Below, piece by piece: positions 33,155 to 44,505 of a stretch of 64,000 nt of DNA. The notes below the pieces were generated by a model. The model was not told the origin of the DNA, made no database searches, and saw only the letters and a list, made by a program, of their open reading frames with translations. Source of the DNA: Eretmocerus hayati (lineage: Eukaryota > Arthropoda > Insecta > Hymenoptera > Aphelinidae); NCBI GenBank assembly GCA_029851415.1, contig CM056742.1, positions 92,618,748-92,682,747 on the forward strand, written 5' to 3'. The translations under genes were made by a program, and so were the position numbers. Numbering within the stretch: position 1 is the first letter of the stretch; every line of letters begins with the position of its first letter.

Positions 33155-33414
33155 ATGTTTTTTTTCACAGAATATTGCATGGAATCTTCCAGGAATGTTG
33201 CACAAATCTTGCAGAGATATTTCAGTGCAAGGTTGCTGAAAGATTGAGGATGGAATTCTTCGAAATATTCCCGGGAGCTCACGGGAAGATTACTCCGAAA
33301 CATTGCAACAGAACATTATGAAATATTTTTTGCAATATCCCTGCAAGTTTCCCGGGAGATCACACTGAAATATTTCTCTGAATCTTCCTATGAAATATTT
33401 CCATGCTGTGTGGG
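33155..33414. repeat. Fragment of the CCCACACAGCATG repeat family
   Basis: Degenerate short repeats (GAAATATTTC, CTTGCAGAGATATTTCA, CCGGGAGATCAC) end at CCATGCTGTGTGGG (33401-33414), the same terminus as the element at 40281-42591. It abuts and truncates the Gypsy reverse transcriptase remnant that starts just to its right. Confidence 0.65.
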
Positions 33415-33424
33415 CTTCTATGCC

Positions 33425-33998
33425 TTTCAAAGTTGACCTCATCACCCTGGAATTCTCCAGGAGCTGATGCTATTCCATCGAATAAGACTGCTACTTCAAA
33501 CTATCTTCCGTGAGTTGAAATCGTTAGGCACTCCTGCGAATCCTCGTCCATTGGAAATCGTTGATATGCGTGGAGCAGATCTGATTTCATGAACGCTTTT
33601 CTTCGTTGGATTGACGCCAATAAGTCTTGGACTCTAGGAATTGGATGTCTATTCATCATCAGCTAGGGAATAACAGTGACTTTAAAATCCTCACATATTC
33701 TGACTTTTTCATCCTCTTTCAGAAGTGGCACAATGGGTGGACCCCACTCACTAAATTTCACTGGTATCAATGAGTCTATTCCCACCAGTCTATTCATTTC
33801 TCTTTTTATTTTTGGTTTCAATGCATAAGGCACTGGTCGAGGTTTGAAAGAAAATGGTTTGGCAACACTTTTGAATTTCAATTTCATCTCTCTCCGGGTA
33901 TATCTCCCTGGCTTGGCACTAAAAATTTCTCTATACTTTTCCATAATTTTTGGATAATGACCACCTCTTTGCTGACTGTTTTCCATTGATTGAGTCAA
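33425..33998 (-). pseudogene. Gypsy-like reverse transcriptase, N-terminal part
   Basis: The minus-strand frame starting 33998 reads through the protease-RT linker into the RT fingers (KPRPVPYALKPKIKREMN, VKFSEWGPPIVP, VRICEDFKVTVIP) and a stop near 33663. The same frame continues with RT palm sequence including the first catalytic Asp (MKSDLLHAYQ) and SAPGEFQ. It ends at the repeat at 33414, so the YxDD region is missing. Two or more stops and the truncation make it inactive. It follows the protease and gag remnants on the same strand. Confidence 0.85.
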
Positions 33999-34035
33999 TC
34001 GTCTTCTGAAATTCGTCCAAAATTTTGAAACTCAC

Positions 34036-34332
34036 TCACCACTCTCTTCCAATGAGGGGTAGACCTTCTCCTGGCATGATGAAGAGTTCTAATTTCCTCA
34101 TCGTACCAAGACATTTCGCTGTGACATTCACTTTCTCGACTGGAATCATTCGGGCATCTGTGTAGGTCGTGAACTGTCGTCGCGTTTTTTCTAACTTCAA
34201 ACTACGTAACTCTCTTTTGCTTCGAAAATAGTCGAGAGAAATTGCTGTAATGGGTGATCCTGTGTCAACCTCAGAATTTATTAACGAGTCTTGGACTCTA
34301 ACTTTTGAATAAACCGGTTTGACCGCGTTCAA
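34036..34332 (-). pseudogene. Gypsy-like aspartic protease
   Basis: A single open frame carries the retropepsin active-site motif DTGSPITAIS and later MPGEGLPLIG, close to the expected size for a retrotransposon protease domain (about 99 residues shown). It would cleave the Gag-Pol polyprotein. The domain itself is unbroken, but its upstream and downstream partners are frameshifted, so the element is dead. Confidence 0.8.
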
Positions 34333-34415
34333 TGAATTGACTTTATTGGCTTCTTCAACAAAATGAAGATTCTCAAATCCTGAGCTTAGATCATCATCAT
34401 CTGATTCTACATTTT

Positions 34416-34860
34416 CTACATGATTTTGCCTATTAGACTGATTTGAACGTCCAATATTGCTATTACCATTGCTACCATTACTACTTTTTTTTTCATTCTT
34501 ATCACTTCTTTGCTCGCTTTGTATTTTGCAAACCCATTGCAGATGTCCGTGTTCATTACACTTCCGACAATTATATTCATCATACAGTCTTCAGACTTAT
34601 GATTTGCATAGCCACAAGAATTACAAAGGCTCTCACCACTTTTCTTGAATGTTAAATTCTTGCGATGATTGTTGATCGCGTTTACTGGTTGCGGCTGGCT
34701 CGAAGATTTCTCCATGGTTTCAGCATTTCTGTTCGCTGTTTCTTGGGCGAGTGCTATCTGGACTGCTTCGTCGTAGGTCAACTTCTGAGCTTCGGATAGA
34801 AATGTGGTTCTGTTAACTTTATCGGCGATCCCGTAGACCAGTTTGACTCGTTAATTCTCT
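34416..34860 (-). pseudogene. Gypsy-like gag, C-terminal part with two zinc knuckles
   Basis: From about 34860 the frame shows capsid C-terminal sequence (LVYGIADKVNRTTFL), then TYDEAVQIALAQETANRN, then a CCHC knuckle (CNSCGYANHKSEDC). A frameshift follows near 34575, and the other frame gives a second knuckle (CRKCNEHGHLQWVC) and an acidic linker toward the protease. The sequence just upstream (CRFGQNIQEN) fits directly onto the gag fragment at 39365-39927, showing that the intervening 4.5 kb is an insertion. Confidence 0.8.
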
Positions 34861-35993
34861 TGGATATTCTGTCCGAATCGACAGTGCATTACTCCCTTTT
34901 GCTTCCTCTAGAAAGAAAGCTTTGTTTTTGGTGCAGCAAATTTTCGATTAATTTTCCCATTCAATCCAATATTTCCTTCAACGAAATCACTCTTATCGAA
35001 AAAATGCTTCAATCAATTCGTTCCTCTCACCAAAATCTATCGATCGTAGGTCACACTTTTCTTCCCAGAGCCATTCAAGATTTTTGAAGGAGTCACCTTT
35101 CCGTACCTTTGCGTGTGTGTGTGTGGATGTGTGTTGTTTTTTTCCCGAAACGCTTTCTCTTGTACTGGTTCACCCAATCAAAATTTTGTCCTCTACAAGT
35201 AGTAGAGAATCATTCGGAGATGAGGCCAGTAATTTGTCAGCTCTCTTGTCCCGGTCGAATTTAATTTGGAGGCGTTTTGAGATGAAATCGCTAAAATTGT
35301 GTACTTCAATAGTAAAATATCCTTCCCCTCCTTCGTTTTACTGCAATTTTGGTTACCTAAGCTATGGGTTTACCGGCTACATCTAGCGATTGGTTAATAT
35401 CAAAATTTCATTTAATCTTCATATACTCGAATTTTCAGGAAATATTCGAAATTTTGACCAAAAACTCCATTTTGAATATATTCAAACTAATTCCATGAAA
35501 ATTCCGTTTCAACCAAACTCCAGATATCCCTGAAATGATCCTACTTTAGGAAGCTTGAATCGCCTTAACAAGCTATCTCAAAAAAATAACTCAGTATGAG
35601 CACAAATATTTTCTTCAATATTCATATTTTCGTCATATATCTTTCTCGGACTGATTTTTTAAAATTCCAATGAACTGAATTGATACTTTCCCACATTTTT
35701 AATCTCTTGGTTGATACCGAAATCCCCTAAATTCCTTTTAATACGATCAAAATTCAATTTATCCCCCCAAAATCAAAAATTTCACAAAAAACTACATTTT
35801 GATCTTCTTTACATCAACTTTATTAGAATTTCCCCGGAACCAAACGATATATCTTGCCCAAAAAACTCTATTTCAGATCATCTGAATTCCCCTGAAAGCA
35901 AATCTCTTCAAAATAACTCAACAAAATTTCGTTTTAGGCTCATATCTCCTTCTACAACTAATATTTGAGTCATTTCAGAGCATTTCGGCCAGA

Positions 35994-36665
35994 GGCGTCA
36001 CCAGGGGGGTTTGGGAAAAATCTCGGAAAATTTTTTTCTATCAATACTATGTTTAAAAAGTACAAAAAAAACTTTTTGGGATTTTTCCAAAGCCCTCCAC
36101 GGGCCCACAGAAGGTCTATTTTAGGCACTTTTTTGGCCTAATTCTGGGAAATCATAGCTCTGGCTAGACTCAATCTTTTTTCACGTACTTAGGCACATTA
36201 TCTTCGTTAAGACTAGCACTTTTGAGGATAAGAATAGTCCGGGATCAATCATGCAGCCTAGTAACTTCTAGGAGCTATTTGCTGAGAGCAGATTTTAGCG
36301 ACTTTTAGGCCTGCTTCAAAGCGATCTAGCTCCTACTAGACATGCGATAATCGACTCCTGCAGCTGGTCATTTTGAAGGTCTTGAAAAAACCTACAAACT
36401 GACTGCCTGTAGGAGTCGATTATCGTACTTTTGATAGGAGCTATAGCTGACATAAGTTGAGCAGTTTTGTAGAAACGCCAAACTTTGAGCTCAGTTTACA
36501 AAAATCGTTTTTCTTCTTTCGACCCCAAACCTATGCGAATATGTCCTTTAAGACAAGCACTCACAATATCTAGAAGAATCTTGGTGGAGAAATCACCTTC
36601 TGATTTTTGGCGTACGTTCAAAGATACAGTTTTTTGACTTTTGCTTAAAATGCGACAGATTGTGA
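35994..36665. repeat. Solo arm of the 43-47 kb palindrome family
   Basis: GTCACCAGGGGGGTTTGGG, TTCAAAGCGATCTAGCTCCT and the internal hairpin around GATAATCGACTCCTGCAG match the arms of the palindrome at 43350-47815, at lower identity. Only one arm is present, inserted inside the Gypsy-associated repeat block. Confidence 0.75.
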
Positions 36666-37225
36666 TTTTTTGTAGATTTTGACATATTTCATCCTGATCC
36701 CATGATTTTCAATGGAATTGGATAATATCATGGGTATTTGGGGCAATGATACTCGGTTTGTATATTTCGTTCTACGATGATAACTTGGAGTGTTGGTAAC
36801 CTAAGGTCACTTTTGCTTTCTCTAAAGAGAAAGATTGGTTTTCGGCACAGCAAATTTTTGATCAATTTTTCCATTAAACTCAATATTTTCTTCAACAAAA
36901 TTCCTCTTATCACAAAAATGCTTCAACCATCTTGTTCCTCTCGCCAGAATCTAACTATTGTAAGTAACACTTTCTCTCCTAAAAACCTTCAAAACGTCCC
37001 AGGGACTCATCTTTTCGTCCCTTTGCATGTGTCTGTGTGTGTATGTATGCTGTTTTTTTCCGCCAAGCTTTCTCTCCTCCACTCCACTCTATCGATTTTT
37101 GCCTTTTTACAAGTTGTAGAGAATAATTCGGAGATGAGACCAGTGATTCGGCTGCTCTTGTAACGTGGGCTCGTTAATGCATTTCGGGATTCTAACTCCG
37201 AAAAAGAAAGCGACTGAAGGAATTC

Positions 37226-37300
37226 GCGCCGCGAGTGGGAATCGACCCCGAGCCTCTCGGGTAGAAGTCCGACGCTCTAACCACTGAGCTGAAGCCGCGC
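37226..37300 (-). other. tRNA-like sequence inside LTR 1
   Basis: On the minus strand this reads like a whole tRNA: box A region CAGCTCAGTGGTTAGAGC, a degenerate anticodon arm (TCGGACTTCTACCCGA), and box B GGGTCGATTCC (one change from consensus). The acceptor and T stems do not pair well, so it is tRNA-derived rather than a working tRNA gene, but both internal RNA polymerase III boxes look usable. Confidence 0.65.
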
Positions 37301-37945
37301 TGATCGTCCAGCGCAATAATTAGTCCTCACTTACAGATTTGAATGGGAACCCGCCCGCGCTCACGTATTTCTGGTAGCCAATCGACAGGGGGAGGCGATG
37401 ATAATCGCCGTCACGAGGCAATGCCTCGTGACCATTAACCGGGTGGGGATTCGAGATGTCCTCGTCTCGAGTTGAGTACTGATTGAATTGCATCTATGGC
37501 AGTTTTACCGACCGGTATACAAATTTCTCTGTCATGGTACACGTCACCGATTTATTCTAATGGAATCCTCCTTCTCATCCTGGATTCTCCTCATCGACTG
37601 ACCAATGTCCAGACTACTCTGCCTCATCTACGTCGGTCGATAAAGCTGTGAATTGATGATTATGGAGTGAGAGGTATCAGCACCACCTGGGATACTTCAA
37701 CTCCGAGTGGTTGTGCCACGGCAAAGGCCGATTCCGGCGCCACCTGTTATCGTGAGAAGGAAGTGTGAATTTCGATTGAATTTCTCGATTTAATTTAATT
37801 TAATTACCGAATTAAAGTCAAGGCTATTATCCATACTATACGAAAGCGATATTAAGCGGGTCCCCACAAGGGATGCCATGTAACGTGGGCTCGTTAATGC
37901 ATTTCGGGATTCTAACTCCGAAAAAGAAAGCGACTGAAGGAATTT

Positions 37946-38020
37946 GCGCCGTGAGTGGGAATCGACCCCGAGCCTCTCGGGTAGAAGTCCGACGCTCTAA
38001 CCACTGAGCTGAAGCCGCGC
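37946..38020 (-). other. tRNA-like sequence inside LTR 2
   Basis: Copy of the tRNA-like segment in the second terminal repeat, with boxes A and B unchanged. It differs from the LTR 1 copy by about two bases just outside box B. Confidence 0.65.
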
Positions 38021-39364
38021 TGATCGTCCAGCGCACTAATTAGGCCTCACTTACAGATTTGAATGGGAACCCGCCCGCGCTCACGTATTTCTGGTAGCCA
38101 ATCGACAGGGGAAGGCTATGACAATCGCCGTCACGAGGCAATGCCTCGTGACACTCTCCTCTCCCAATTGAATTTGATTTATATGTGTTTCGAGGTAAAT
38201 TGGCCAAAACTGTCTACTTCTATAGTAAAATATCTCTTCCTAACTTGATCTTACGGCAATTGGGTTACCTAGGCTATGGTCTTTTGGTTTGATCCATTGA
38301 TTGGTAAATACCGAAATTCCATTCAATCTCCACATAACTCAAACTTAAGAAAAAACGATTTTCAAGAAAAACTTCATTTTGAGCATATTGAAACCAATTG
38401 CATCAAAATTTCGCCCCGACCAAATTACAGACATTGCTGAAAAAACCTCAGTTCAGATAGCCCAAATTGCCCTAACTAGCTTCCTCGAAAAAATAACCCA
38501 AAATATACAAAAATATTTTTTTCAATATTCATACTTCCCTCATATCTTCCCCTCAGACCGACCTATTCAAATTTTAATAAACTAAACCGATACTCTTTTG
38601 TCATTCTAAATCGATTGGTTGATACCGAATTTCTCCAAAATTTGTTTTAGTACAGTCAAAATCAAATTTATTCTATAAAAATCCAAATTTTTTGAAAATA
38701 CTCCATTTCTATCATCTTTACACCAACTATATCAAAATTTCGTCTTAACCAGACGATATATCTTGCACAGAAAACACAAGTGTAGGTCATCTAAATTCCC
38801 CTAAAAGGTAATCTTGTAAAAATACGAGAAGAGAATTTCATCCAAAATTCATTTTTTGCTCGTATTTTCCTCCACAACTCATCTATTTACCCTTTGATGA
38901 ACTGAAGAGATACTCTTCCAGCATCCTACATCAATTGGTTGAAACCAAATTTGATTCAACTACGTTCGAGTCTGATTCAAATCCAATTTTCATTCCAAGA
39001 ATCGAAATTTCCTCCAAGAACTCCGTTTCCATCATCTATGAACCAACTGTATCAAAACTCCGCCTTGACCAAACGATTGTTTTCACTTGTAAAACTAGAG
39101 TCTAGATCATCTCAATCACCCTCAAAGTAATTCTCGAGGAAATAAATCAAGATATACAATCGAAATTTGATCTAAAATTGATTTTTTCTCATATCTACTT
39201 CTGAGTATGAGTTACGTCTGAAATGGATTGGACCACAGGGGTAATGAAACTGTTTTGTGGGGATTTCAATCATGATTTCGGAATTTGATCAGTTCTCCAA
39301 ATTTCTCATCAGTCCGAGTGATTCTCTGAGACTATTCCGCTAAGAGGAAGCATTCCGCTAATCT

Positions 39365-39927
39365 CTTTTAGCAGCGTATTTTAATATAACAATGAAGGCT
39401 CCTACTGACTCGCTTTTTTCCTGTTGGCAGTGTTCGAATTTTTATCTCTCACCAAGCAGATTCCTATTTGGCTCAAGATGTTCCGACATTTTTTCGGTCA
39501 ATGTTTCGTAATTCATCTCCTTTGGTTCATCCGGTACACATAATTCTTTCATCAATGCGTACCCCTTGCTGCCCATTAGCAGAAGTAGGAACGCCACCTT
39601 CTTCTCGGTCATAGAGTTCACCCCAAAGTATTGCTCTAGTCTCTTCTGCCACGAGGACCAGTCATCTGTCGATGAGTCAAATTCGTTCATGTGCCCTATA
39701 TATGCTTTGGCCGCCATGTTGATACTGTTTGCTGTTTCCTGGTTCACTCTTTCTGGACCTTCTATCTCGCTCGCTCTCCCCTTAATGTCTGTTTCACTCG
39801 AACTCGCACTTGCTACAGCTGTTGCACGTGTCAAGACGTTTGGATGTTCTTCGTGAATTTCTTGACTGGTAGAGTCGAGGTCAACGATAGTATTTCCAAG
39901 ATTACCTGTTAAACCCGATGAATCCAA
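39365..39927 (-). pseudogene. Gypsy-like gag, N-terminal part
   Basis: The open frame 39927-39442 has a Ser/Thr-rich head, then capsid-type sequence (FDSSTDDWSSWQKRLEQYF, KVAFLLLLMGSKGY). A TAA interrupts it at the position where YKF would be expected, and the frame then continues (KFEHCQQEKSESVGAF) to KYAAKR near 39365, where the repeat block starts. The missing continuation is at 34860. Start codon chosen as the first Met of the open frame. Gag would form the particle. The stop and the insertion inactivate it. Confidence 0.8.
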
Positions 39928-40280
39928 CGATGACAGTCCGGATGGAATTCATTCTCTTCAGAACCCCTCCCCGCTTAGCGTGGAGCTCATGGTCGGGACA
40001 TATATGAAATTCTGTCTTTTCCGGCCGACTCTTTGGAGAAGTTTCCCCACGCTATAGGTACTCACTTTTTTTACTTTTCATCCTCATCACCAATCGTTGT
40101 GTGCTGAATGAGTATAGCACACAGTTTCACAATATAACTATTCATTCGCAACTACAACTTTGGAGTACAGAACTGTAGGATAAGGGGTCTTACTTATCCG
40201 GTGGTATTTGACGTTCTCTCTCTCGAGGCGCGCTTACATATGGGCATGCGGTATCATGTGGTGGTGGCAGCACTATGCAG
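39928..40280. other. Upstream of gag; no LTR recognised
   Basis: This would be the leader of the Gypsy copy. It contains a short hairpin near 40094-40121 (TGTGTGCT / AGCACACA), but no second copy that would define an LTR was found in the window. Confidence 0.4.
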
Positions 40281-42591
40281 CCCACACAGCATGAGAATCT
40301 TTCAGAAACCTTCCCGCAAGCTTTCAGGAGAACCCGGGAATCTTTCAGATAGATTTCACTGAAAGGTTCCCTCAATAAAGATATGTCCCACTTCAAACAC
40401 CTTTCTGCAAGATTTCATGAAATATTGCCGGGAATATTTCAGGAAGCTTTCAGAAACATTTCATTGAAATATTTCATTGAAATGTTTCTGCAAAATTTCA
40501 TGAAATCTCACAAAAATATATGCATTAATGTTCTGTCTGTGGAATCCATATTTCGCTTGATAAGTTTCTTAATCATTCTAATGCATGACTTCATCATTCT
40601 GACTCGTACTTCAACTCCATTGTGACGTTGAATCCAAAGCTCCACGTTAGATTCATCCAGGTTTTATGGACTCTTCGATGTACGCGACACCTAACCGATA
40701 AGCCGTCCTCCTGTCTTATATACTAACCAGCGTCTACTGTGAACGCTTGTGAGAAAGCCTTTACGCATCTTCAAATAATCCTCACGTATCATTTACAGAC
40801 CATTATGCATAGCTGGTCCTGGGTATGTTATCACACATGACAGATCATTTGATACTATCATCAAATTTCCTGATAGATGGTTTCCCAAAAACCATATCAT
40901 TCATGAGAACGAAATTTGAGAACTAAAGTGTGTTACGCGACATCTATCGGGAACAGAATTTTCCAATGAAAGATTCCTGGAAGATTCCTACAATCTTTCA
41001 CTGCAATGTTTCCGGAAGATTCCTACAACCTTACACTGCAATGTTTCTGAAAGATTCCTACAATCTTTCACTGCAATGTTACTGAAAGACTCCTAAAATG
41101 TTCCACCGCAATATTTATGTGTTATATCCCACAGATTCAAGTCGTTAAGAATTACTCCTCGCAATACTTTAACAGTATAATATGTTCTTACCCAGGTTGT
41201 AACAGTTTTCGGTATTAATATGCAGTACCCCGTCACATAGTTTTGCTCTGAAAGATTTTAGGGAGCTCGCGAGAATCTATCAACAATATCTCAGTGCAAG
41301 ATTCCTGGGAGATTACCTGTGGAATGTTCCCAAGAAATATGTACGGAATCAGTCAGAGAGCTTCCACAAACCTATTATTATGATAGCTTTATTTATATGC
41401 GACGACTCGTGATTAGCCTGAATTCAAAAGAGATTTGAACAAGTTAGGAATTCAATGAGCCTATATCACAGGGGAGGCTTGTAAATCTTCCAGAAATATT
41501 TCAGTGAATTGTTCCAAGAAATCTTCCAGACAGCTTTCGTGAATCTTTCAGAAATATTTCAGTGCAAGGTTTCCGGAAGATTGCGTGTAAGATTCTTTGA
41601 AATATTTACGGAAGCTTCCGGGAAGCTTTCTTTGAAATAATGCCACGGAACATTTTGAAATATCACCTGCAATATCCCTGCAAGATTCCTGGGAGATTGC
41701 AATGAAATATTTCATTGATCTCAATATCGTACAAAAATTTCGCGGAAATTCTTCCTAAGAATATTGCATTGAAATCTTCCAGAAAGCTTTCCTAAAGATT
41801 TCAACAATATTCCAGTGCAACGTTTCTGAAAGATTACCGGTGAAATAATTCCTAGAAATATTTTTGGAACCTTTTAGAAGGTATTCAGAAATTTTTCAAT
41901 TTCATTAGGTGCTATTGAGTGGCAGAGAGGTTACTTATAGAGGAATTCCTTGAAATGTTCCCGAAATCTATTAATTCAATCAAAACCAGAATCAGATTGA
42001 TTTTCCAAGCTCAATCCAAAGTGGTACGTTTCATATCGTGAGTTAGAAGGATAACTCACAGCCACAAAGTGCTCCATATAGAGTATCAGAACGCGGTGAG
42101 TTTTGAGAATCCATCATAGAATTCTTGAAGATTTCCCAGCCTAACAAGCCTGCAAGCACGATGTTATTTGAAACTGGTCTCAAAATGTAGCCCTCCGCAG
42201 AAGCTAGCAAACCTTCCAGAAAATTTTGGGGCCTCGTCCTGATGAGATATTATACTCAATATCGGTGAAACTTTTCCAGGAGATTCTCCCCATAGCAGTG
42301 AAACCTCACAAGAGGCTTTCGTAACTCTTCCAGAACTTCTCCCCAAAATATTGCACTTACATCTTTCAGAAAGCTTTCGATAATCTTTCAGAAATATTTC
42401 AGTGCAAGGTTACTGAAAAATTGAGTGTAAGATTCTTTGAAGTATTCACGGGAGCTTCCGGGAAGCTTCCTCTGAAATATTGCCACGGAACATTTTGAAA
42501 TATCTCCTGCAATATCCCTGCAAGATTCCCGGGAGATTGCAATGAAATATTTCCCTGAATCGTTCTTTGAAATATCTCCATGCTGTGTGGG
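40281..42591. mobile_element. Element of degenerate tandem repeats with CCCACACAGCATG ends
   Basis: It starts with CCCACACAGCATG and ends with its reverse complement. Most of the interior consists of related short words (TTTCAGAAATATTTCA, GGAAGATT, CACTGCAATGTTTC). A clear tandem array of about 3.5 units of ~38 bp is at 40985-41105. A direct or inverted similarity also links 41540-41700 with 42380-42540. No coding potential. The same terminus occurs at 33414. It is best described as a non-autonomous element that has expanded by internal tandem duplication. Confidence 0.6.
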
Positions 42592-43349
42592 AGGGATACA
42601 CACGTACACACACATATACACAGCTCAAGCAGCTGGTGTGAATACATGACAGTGGCCTTGTTACACAGAGATGTCGAGTGGACGCAGCACGATAAGTTTC
42701 TCCTTGGTTGTGGTTTCCGGACCAAATAGCGACGATGATGAGGTTGATAAATAATGTATTCTTGTGATATGCATGTATCAATATCAATGGATATTTTGTT
42801 TTTCATTATTTAATGAAATCAACTTCTAGGATGAATAAGTGGTTCTCATTATGGGTTATGCTTGTACTGAGGTTCGTACGCTACCGCATCTCTCTCTTTC
42901 TCTGGTAAGTGGGCAGCCCGCGCGCAATTCTCATCGCTCCTACTTTCTGACACAAATCTGATTGATTCTTCTACTTCTGAGAGGGAGAAAATTGTTCACA
43001 GGCGCGCCTCCACCTGCTGGCTCATATCTGCTCGAGCAAAAAAAACAAGGCTCAACCCAAGGAGCCAAGGTGGGAGGATTTTGCCTGTTGTCCCAGCTCC
43101 GCGTGTTTACCTGTCTGTCGCCGCCATCTTGACGAGTGTTATTCCTGCATGCAGCCTGCTCGCATACAATCTTCTCAACCCGGGAATCAGCTGTTGCGGT
43201 ATTTTAAGAGCCTACGATGACCTTTCGCTCCTGTGCTGGAATGACCTGGCCATCCCCTTGATGGAAAACTGTGCCCATATCAAGAAATGCAGTGACATGC
43301 CAGTCAGCGGCTAAACATTGAGGTGGTGTGCAGTGTCAGTAAATCCATA
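42592..43349. other. No gene recognised
   Basis: A CA-rich tract (ACACACGTACACACACAT) near 42599-42616 and a 77-codon hydrophobic frame at 43081-43314 without splice context. Nothing assignable. Confidence 0.45.
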
Positions 43350-44370
43350 ACGATACCTCCTACGAAGAAAAGCACTTCCCAATGTATAAGAGTCATTCTG
43401 GAGCAAGCTGGACAAAACCGTCACCAGGGGGGTCTGGGGAAATTCCGCAAAAATTTTTTTCCATCAGTACTATGTTGAAATAGTACGAAAAAATTTTTTT
43501 CAGATTTTTTCGGCCCCCCCTGTGGGCCCCAGGGCCCATGAAAGGGCCATTTTAGGCCCTTTTTTAGCCTATCCTAAGAAAATCATAGTTCCAACGCAAT
43601 TCAATATTTTTCAACGTACTTGGGCGCATTTTTCTCGTCAAGATTAGTACTTTTGAAAAAAAAATTGTCCAAGGCCACTCAGTGAGCCTGACGACTTCTG
43701 CCAGCTAATTATTGAGAGCAAATTTGAGCGATTTTTGGGCCTGCTTCAAAGCGATCTAGCTCCTACTAGACATGTGATAATCGATTTCTGCAGGTAGTCA
43801 TTTGGAAGGTCTTGAAAAAACCTACAATTTGACCTTCTGCAGAAGTCGATTATCGTACTTTTTATAGGAGCTATAGCCGATACAAGTTGAGCTATTTACG
43901 AAAAAGTCGTAAATTCAGGACTCGATTCCAAAAATATATATCTTAATTTTTTTTCACGAAACTTATGCGAAAATGTTCTCTCAGACATCTACTTCCAGTA
44001 AAAAAAATTTGGCGGAGGTTATTTTTTTTGATTTTTTTTGCCGAGCATTACAAAATGCCGCATTTCGTGGTTTTAGCTAAAAGGGCATCATCGACCACGG
44101 TCACATACGCTCCCATCTGGACTGGAGTGCACCAATCTGTGTGAAAGTACTCCCCAAAGTACCCTCAAGTACGTGTAAGAAGTTGCGGGGACGAGCCTTC
44201 AGCCAGGAGCGAGCTGTAGGTTCTATTTACCGTGTCAAAAATAGGCATTATTTTGGCTATTCGAGCGTAAGCGACCGAGAGCATGATTTTACTTGTTCTG
44301 ACTTACAAATGAGATAATGGGCTAGAATGAGGATCCAAACATACTTTTCCGACTCAAAGTGACCATCTGA

Positions 44371-44505
44371 ACACAATTCCGAGGTCAGTTTAGCTCTAAA
44401 ATGTCGTCTAGTGCCTCAACGGTGTCAGAACCCGTCGACAGAATCTAAGTTCTTGAGGGGCAGAGGGACGACTATTTAGAGCATAACTGACCTCGGAATT
44501 GTGTT
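44371..44505. mobile_element. 135-bp hairpin MITE
   Basis: ACACAATTCCGAGGTCAGTT at 44371 is the inverse of the sequence ending at 44505, with about 38 bp of arm on each side and a ~55-bp loop. It sits immediately inside the left arm of the large palindrome. No duplicated target visible. Confidence 0.75.

Larger units (their letters stand above)
37159..38153 (-). mobile_element. TRIM-like element, 275-bp terminal direct repeats
   Basis: Two near-identical direct repeats (37159-37433 and 37879-38153) start TGTAACG and end …CGTGACA, flanking 445 bp of noncoding DNA. A 4-bp duplication CTCT (37155-37158 and 38154-38157) brackets the element, and the surrounding repeat family shows the empty site. 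Directly inside one terminal repeat, on the minus strand, lies TGGCATCCCTTGTGG, a plausible tRNA primer-binding site, so the element is probably oriented minus. No gag or pol. Small size plus terminal repeats fits a terminal-repeat retrotransposon in miniature. Confidence 0.8.
34861..39364. repeat. Large block of ~320-bp-period repeats splitting gag
   Basis: AT-rich sequence in which (T)TGGTT(G/A)ATACCGAA recurs at about 35384, 35705, 38288, 38616 and 38932, a spacing of about 315-330 bp, followed each time by related text (…ATCAAAATTTCG…, …AACTCAAAA…). The ends carry TTGCTT(T/C)CTCT. The same family makes up 54240-57085 and 4480-5460. Nested inside are a palindrome arm (35994-36665), a second start-like segment (36780-37150) and the TRIM element (37159-38153). 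No coding domain. Confidence 0.7.

Noticed and set aside
32786..33205. 139-codon minus-strand frame
   Set aside because: Overlaps the degenerate repeat at 33155-33414. No domain, no splice context.
37159..38153. Two independent tRNA-derived SINE insertions
   Set aside because: One CTCT duplication brackets both copies and the surrounding repeat family shows a single empty site, so one element with terminal repeats is the simpler reading.
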